From: Tretioscincus oriximinensis
Taxonomy: Eukaryota > Chordata > Lepidosauria > Squamata > Gymnophthalmidae
Direction of reading: 5' to 3'
Assembly: GCA_022410635.1 (NCBI GenBank)
Contig: JAJVDF010000280.1
Span: 1,193,587 to 1,257,586, forward strand
DNA: 64,000 bases
Each line of letters starts with the position of its first letter. The first letter of the stretch is position 1. The position numbers and the translations under genes were made by a program. Of the stretch, positions 60,250 through 64,000 are shown piece by piece. The notes below the pieces were generated by a model, which did not search any database, was not told the origin of the DNA, and saw only the letters and a list, made by a program, of their open reading frames with translations.

Positions 60250-63200
60250 GACCTTTGGGAAGAACCCTTCCCTATTTCATTTAGGCACCTTCATGTGGGT
60301 CATCCCCCATATGAGTGGCTTATTCACCTGTATTCCCATACCCACCATGTTCTTATTGTTTGATGTATTTTAAACCTTAGTTTTCAATTTGTACATTAAG
60401 TACTTAATGCTTTAAATACTTTTTAGACAAACCTCCCATGTTAAACCCCTACGTTACTGGAGGCAAAGAGTNCAGGCTACCTAATTTGCTGAGCCACAAT
60501 ATTATAGTGAAAATAATAAACTCACTACCTCAAGTTACTTGTCATTTATGCACCTTATGTTGCCAGAAATGTAATTACTCCCACGTTTTTTACAATTTGA
60601 GTAGCATAAAAGCTTTGGACTTCCTGTTCTAAGCAAGCAGGGGTAAATGGTTTGCATTANAGCACTGTGCTTAAACGTGAAACAAAACAAAATAGAAATG
60701 TGTGGATGTGGCAAAAGTTTCTGAACTGATTATTGGACTCTGTATTTTCTAACATTCCCTCTCATAGGATAGAAAATTTTAAAAAGGTAAATTGATTATA
60801 GAAAAGCTGTACCATCTTTTATGAACAATATAGTAAGTTTGTATGATATTGATTTGCATTTACATAGTGAGATGTGACTTCCTTTCTTCAGTGGAATTCT
60901 GGAAAATTTCAATGTGATTTGGCTTTGGAGGTGATACTGGTAACACTGTTTAATAGATTACTGGGCCAGTAACATAGGCCTTGTTTGCACTAGGCCTTTT
61001 CAGGCCCTATCCAACCCAGTAAGGGCCATATCTAGAAAATGGTCTCTATTTAAAGCCCCAGTCAGGTACTCTTTTCAACAGTGCTGCTGGTTTGCCCTGC
61101 CACTGTCCTACACAGATACAAGAGACCTCCATAGTTATCCAAGGGATGGCTGTTTTATGCTACTTCTTTATTTGAAAGGGGGAATGACAAAGCAAACAAA
61201 ATGTTTTCTACTTCCTTGAAACTTCAGAAGTCACACTCTCTTCTGTTCTGACGTTATGTATATTTATCAGGCCAAATGGCACTGCAGGACGCATTGTTCT
61301 TCATTAAGAATTAAGATGGACTTTCTCAAACCTAACTCTCAAGCTGGGAAGGCTGGGACAGATAGTACTTGCTGGAATTCTAGAGGTCATCCTCATGTTT
61401 GCACCATGGAACACTCTGGCTTTGGAAACAGTGACAGTGCAAGTTCTACAGGTTTTCAGCAGAAGCAAACTATGCTGTGCTGAGCTGGGCTTCTTTCCAG
61501 GGAAGCACGCACAGGCTTGCAGCCTGAAGGTCCTGTGACTTGGGTAGCTGCCAATTTAGTAAGCAAGTAAAGATGCTGCAGAGTCCAGCACAATTTCTGG
61601 TGACTGAACGGACGGTGCATTGTTTCAGTGACTGCACTGAAGCAGTTACATTTTTCCCAGATACCTTTCAGCTTCATGATCTGACTTAAATTTTCATATT
61701 AGCATTTGCCTTCCCCCACGTAACTACTAATGGGCCCCAAATTTGCTTAGCTTTTCTCTGCATTATTCCCAGCAAAAAACCTCTTGTCTTTTCAAGATCA
61801 GCTGAAGTAAGCAGCCACTTGCTCAGGTATGATGAGGGCACTATTGACTGAAGACTTTCAACTTCAGAATAATACCCACCCGGAGAAACAATTTATAAAC
61901 ACTGAATCAGAATTTTAAAAAGCCATTTAGGTCATAGACTCTCGTGCTGTGTTCCGGCATAGTACAGAACCGGACTGCCAGGAGTTCACTGGACCACTCC
62001 ATTCNGAAGTCATAAAAAAGCCAGCCAGGTGAAAGAGCAGAGAAAAACATTCACCAAAACACTTTTGACAGGACTCGGCTATATTAATTTGGGCATCGTG
62101 CGTGATACAGCCTATGCTAGTACGGTGAAGGAGCCGCCAGCTGTATTTGTAGACATAAATCATGCCACGTGGCATCACTTCAACAACAGGCCACTGTGAC
62201 AGGCCCCGAGGAGCTGGCATTTCAGGGCCATGTTTACAAGCATTTTCACTGGAGTGTCTAAACACTGCCAACTTCCAACTTAATGCCTTCCAGGTATTTT
62301 TGTGGGCAGGTGAGCTGAGCCTGGCATGAGTTGTCGATTTTTTTTAATAAAAATTGGAGAACCCCAGTTTGCTAAAGTATTCTTACCAGCAGAGGCATAA
62401 GGAACAGATGTGGAACCTTTTATATGCAAGTGTGTGCATTGGTAGCCTTTACAGCACAGACGTTTCTGGGCTAGGGCAATCAGGCCCCATCCCAGGCCCA
62501 CAAAGGTCTGACTGTTATGGGGGATANGGTGGGTGAGCTTGGGCCTTCTGGGAGTGGTAATCAGAGCATCAGAAACCAAGCACCTGCAGAAGACTTTAAC
62601 AATAACATAAGGAGCCACAGCGGGAGGCCCCCCCTTCATTAATTTGCCCTAGCCCCCCCAAGACCCTAGCTCCACCAATCCTTTGCAGGCCATGACATTA
62701 TCAGCTCCCTCTGCTCTCTCCCCCCCCACACACACATACATTAGAGCAAATGTCAGACAATACAAGACTAAAAGCCGAATGGTAGAAGATGATGGTATTG
62801 CTATTTTAGAGGGACTATTATTTTAACTCTCTGCAAGATTAAAGAAGAATGTAAGGTTGCAGAATGCAGAAAATGTTGAAGTTGCAGCTTTCATCAAACT
62901 TGACAGTAGAGATAAGTCTGGCAGCAACTGGAGATGATAGGAGAAAAGTCAAATTGACTTTAGATCTACAACACCCGACGTAGAGACAAAAAGAATTTGT
63001 CTCCTAGATTTAAGTGTGCGGAACTGCAGAAATAAACTATNTAAGCACAGGAAACACAAATGCACACGTATTTGCTTTACACTGCCTTTATAGTTCTCTC
63101 TTTCCATTCATCTGTCCTCATAGCACCATGATAAATTAGATTAGNCTGAGAGCCAGTAACTGAACTGTCACCCAGGAAATTTCTATGCCTGGTTTGTGGA

Positions 63201-64000
63201 TTTAAATTTTGACCTTCCAGATCACTGCCTCATCATATTGCCTTTTGGAACATATAGTACATGGTGGAAGCCATCTTGAAATACAAGCCACTGCATAAGA
63301 AAAAGTCCTTAGTCCCTTACTGGCCCAGTGAAACAGGACTATTAAAGCATTCAACAATAAGGATATTATGTATAAAGAGAACAGTGATTGCATATTGTGC
63401 ATGTAAGCTCAAAACAAACGAGAAAAAATAACTACCCCCTTCTGGTTACTATCCGAGGCTGGCTTTGGCTTGTCCTTTCTTGGAACTGCTGAAACAGACA
63501 TTTCCTTGTTGCATGCACGCTCTAAAGTTCAGCTTCCAAAGCTCGGCTGACCAAGAGAGATTACTAGCCTTAGCTCAACAGGATCTGTAATTGTATGAAC
63601 CATGAAGTTCATAAGCACATGTCACTCAAAGCCGCCAGTTTTGATCTACAGCAATCCACATCTTGCTGCCAAGACTCATGGCACCGTCTGGGTAGATGCA
63701 GGGAAAGCAAAGTTGGAGTACCACAAGTCATAAGGTCTTATTGTGGTCTGCTGTTTCAGCTTTGGAAAGATACCAAAGTGGCCCCAAAACAGGTTTAAAC
63801 AAATCAACACACGCACTATGGACAAACATAAAACTGAAGTTCAAAACCCATTTAATTCAACTATACGGCTCCAAATCAGAAAGCTCAGTAGTGTAGAATT
63901 CCTGGTATGTATCTCATTTCTCTTGGTTTGCAGACTTCCAAGTAAAATGGCCTTTCTTCGAGTGGTCAGGAAACAAATTTGTTCTACCACACATGTCAGC
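60250..64000. other. Non-coding, no recognised TIPARP exon
   Basis: This stretch was checked on the minus strand for the long first TIPARP coding exon. No frame matches a CCCH zinc finger (C-x8-C-x5-C-x3-H) followed by the expected junction. It is presumed intron. Confidence 0.45.
61927..62271 (-). other. Unassigned 114-residue open frame
   Basis: The frame runs from ATG at 62271 to 61927 with one ambiguous base. It contains MPAPRGLSQWPVVEVMPRGM, YVYKYSWRLLHRTS and a Cys/Phe-rich CQKCFGECFSLLFHLAGFF. I do not recognise it. It is on the same strand as TIPARP, in its presumed upstream intron, and lacks obvious repeats. It could be chance, a conserved non-coding element that happens to be open, or an unrecognised exon. 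Confidence 0.2.

Overview
This is a vertebrate draft-genome window, most likely from a squamate reptile and possibly a gecko. The organism call is an inference from the repeats: CR1-type LINE tails ending in CTTCTTATGTTCTTATG, an R4/Dong-like LINE tail, tRNA-derived SINEs with LINE-like tails, and several hAT-like and foldback DNA transposons. Single Ns and one 695-base gap (4759-5453) mark it as a draft assembly. There are no prokaryotic genes or operons. Nearly every open reading frame is chance coding in non-coding or repeat DNA.

One gene can be supported. It is the 3' half of TIPARP (PARP7), on the minus strand. Four coding exons at 42353-42185, 41313-41132, 37764-37486 and 36144-35697 join in frame with consensus splice sites. 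They give the last 358 residues: most of the WWE domain and the whole mono-ADP-ribosyltransferase catalytic domain. The exon for the N-terminal part (in the human gene, the CCCH zinc finger) is not visible up to base 64000 and probably lies beyond the window.

Layout. 1-35.5 kb: TIPARP 3' flank, no recognisable gene, dense with repeats (CR1 tails, two tRNA-SINE families, three families of foldback elements, a Tc1-like mini-element, an R4-like LINE end, a candidate LTR beside the gap, and an (ATA)n(ATG)n microsatellite). 35.5-42.4 kb: TIPARP exons and introns, with two L2-like LINE fragments in the last intron. 42.4-64 kb: probably the large upstream TIPARP intron. It carries polypyrimidine and polypurine tracts and a complete 1411-bp hAT-type element with a perfect 8-bp target duplication and an unusual GC-rich, promoter-like interior. 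It also has more SINE and CR1 copies and a nested SINE-in-CR1 insertion.

The most notable non-gene signals are the GC-rich hAT element (45156-46566), a second hAT-like element with 8-bp duplications and long G-runs (25552-25892), a perfect 48-bp-arm hairpin (31131-31233) belonging to a repeat family that recurs as inverted pairs, and the two foldback families. I did not find an obviously new multi-gene biological system.
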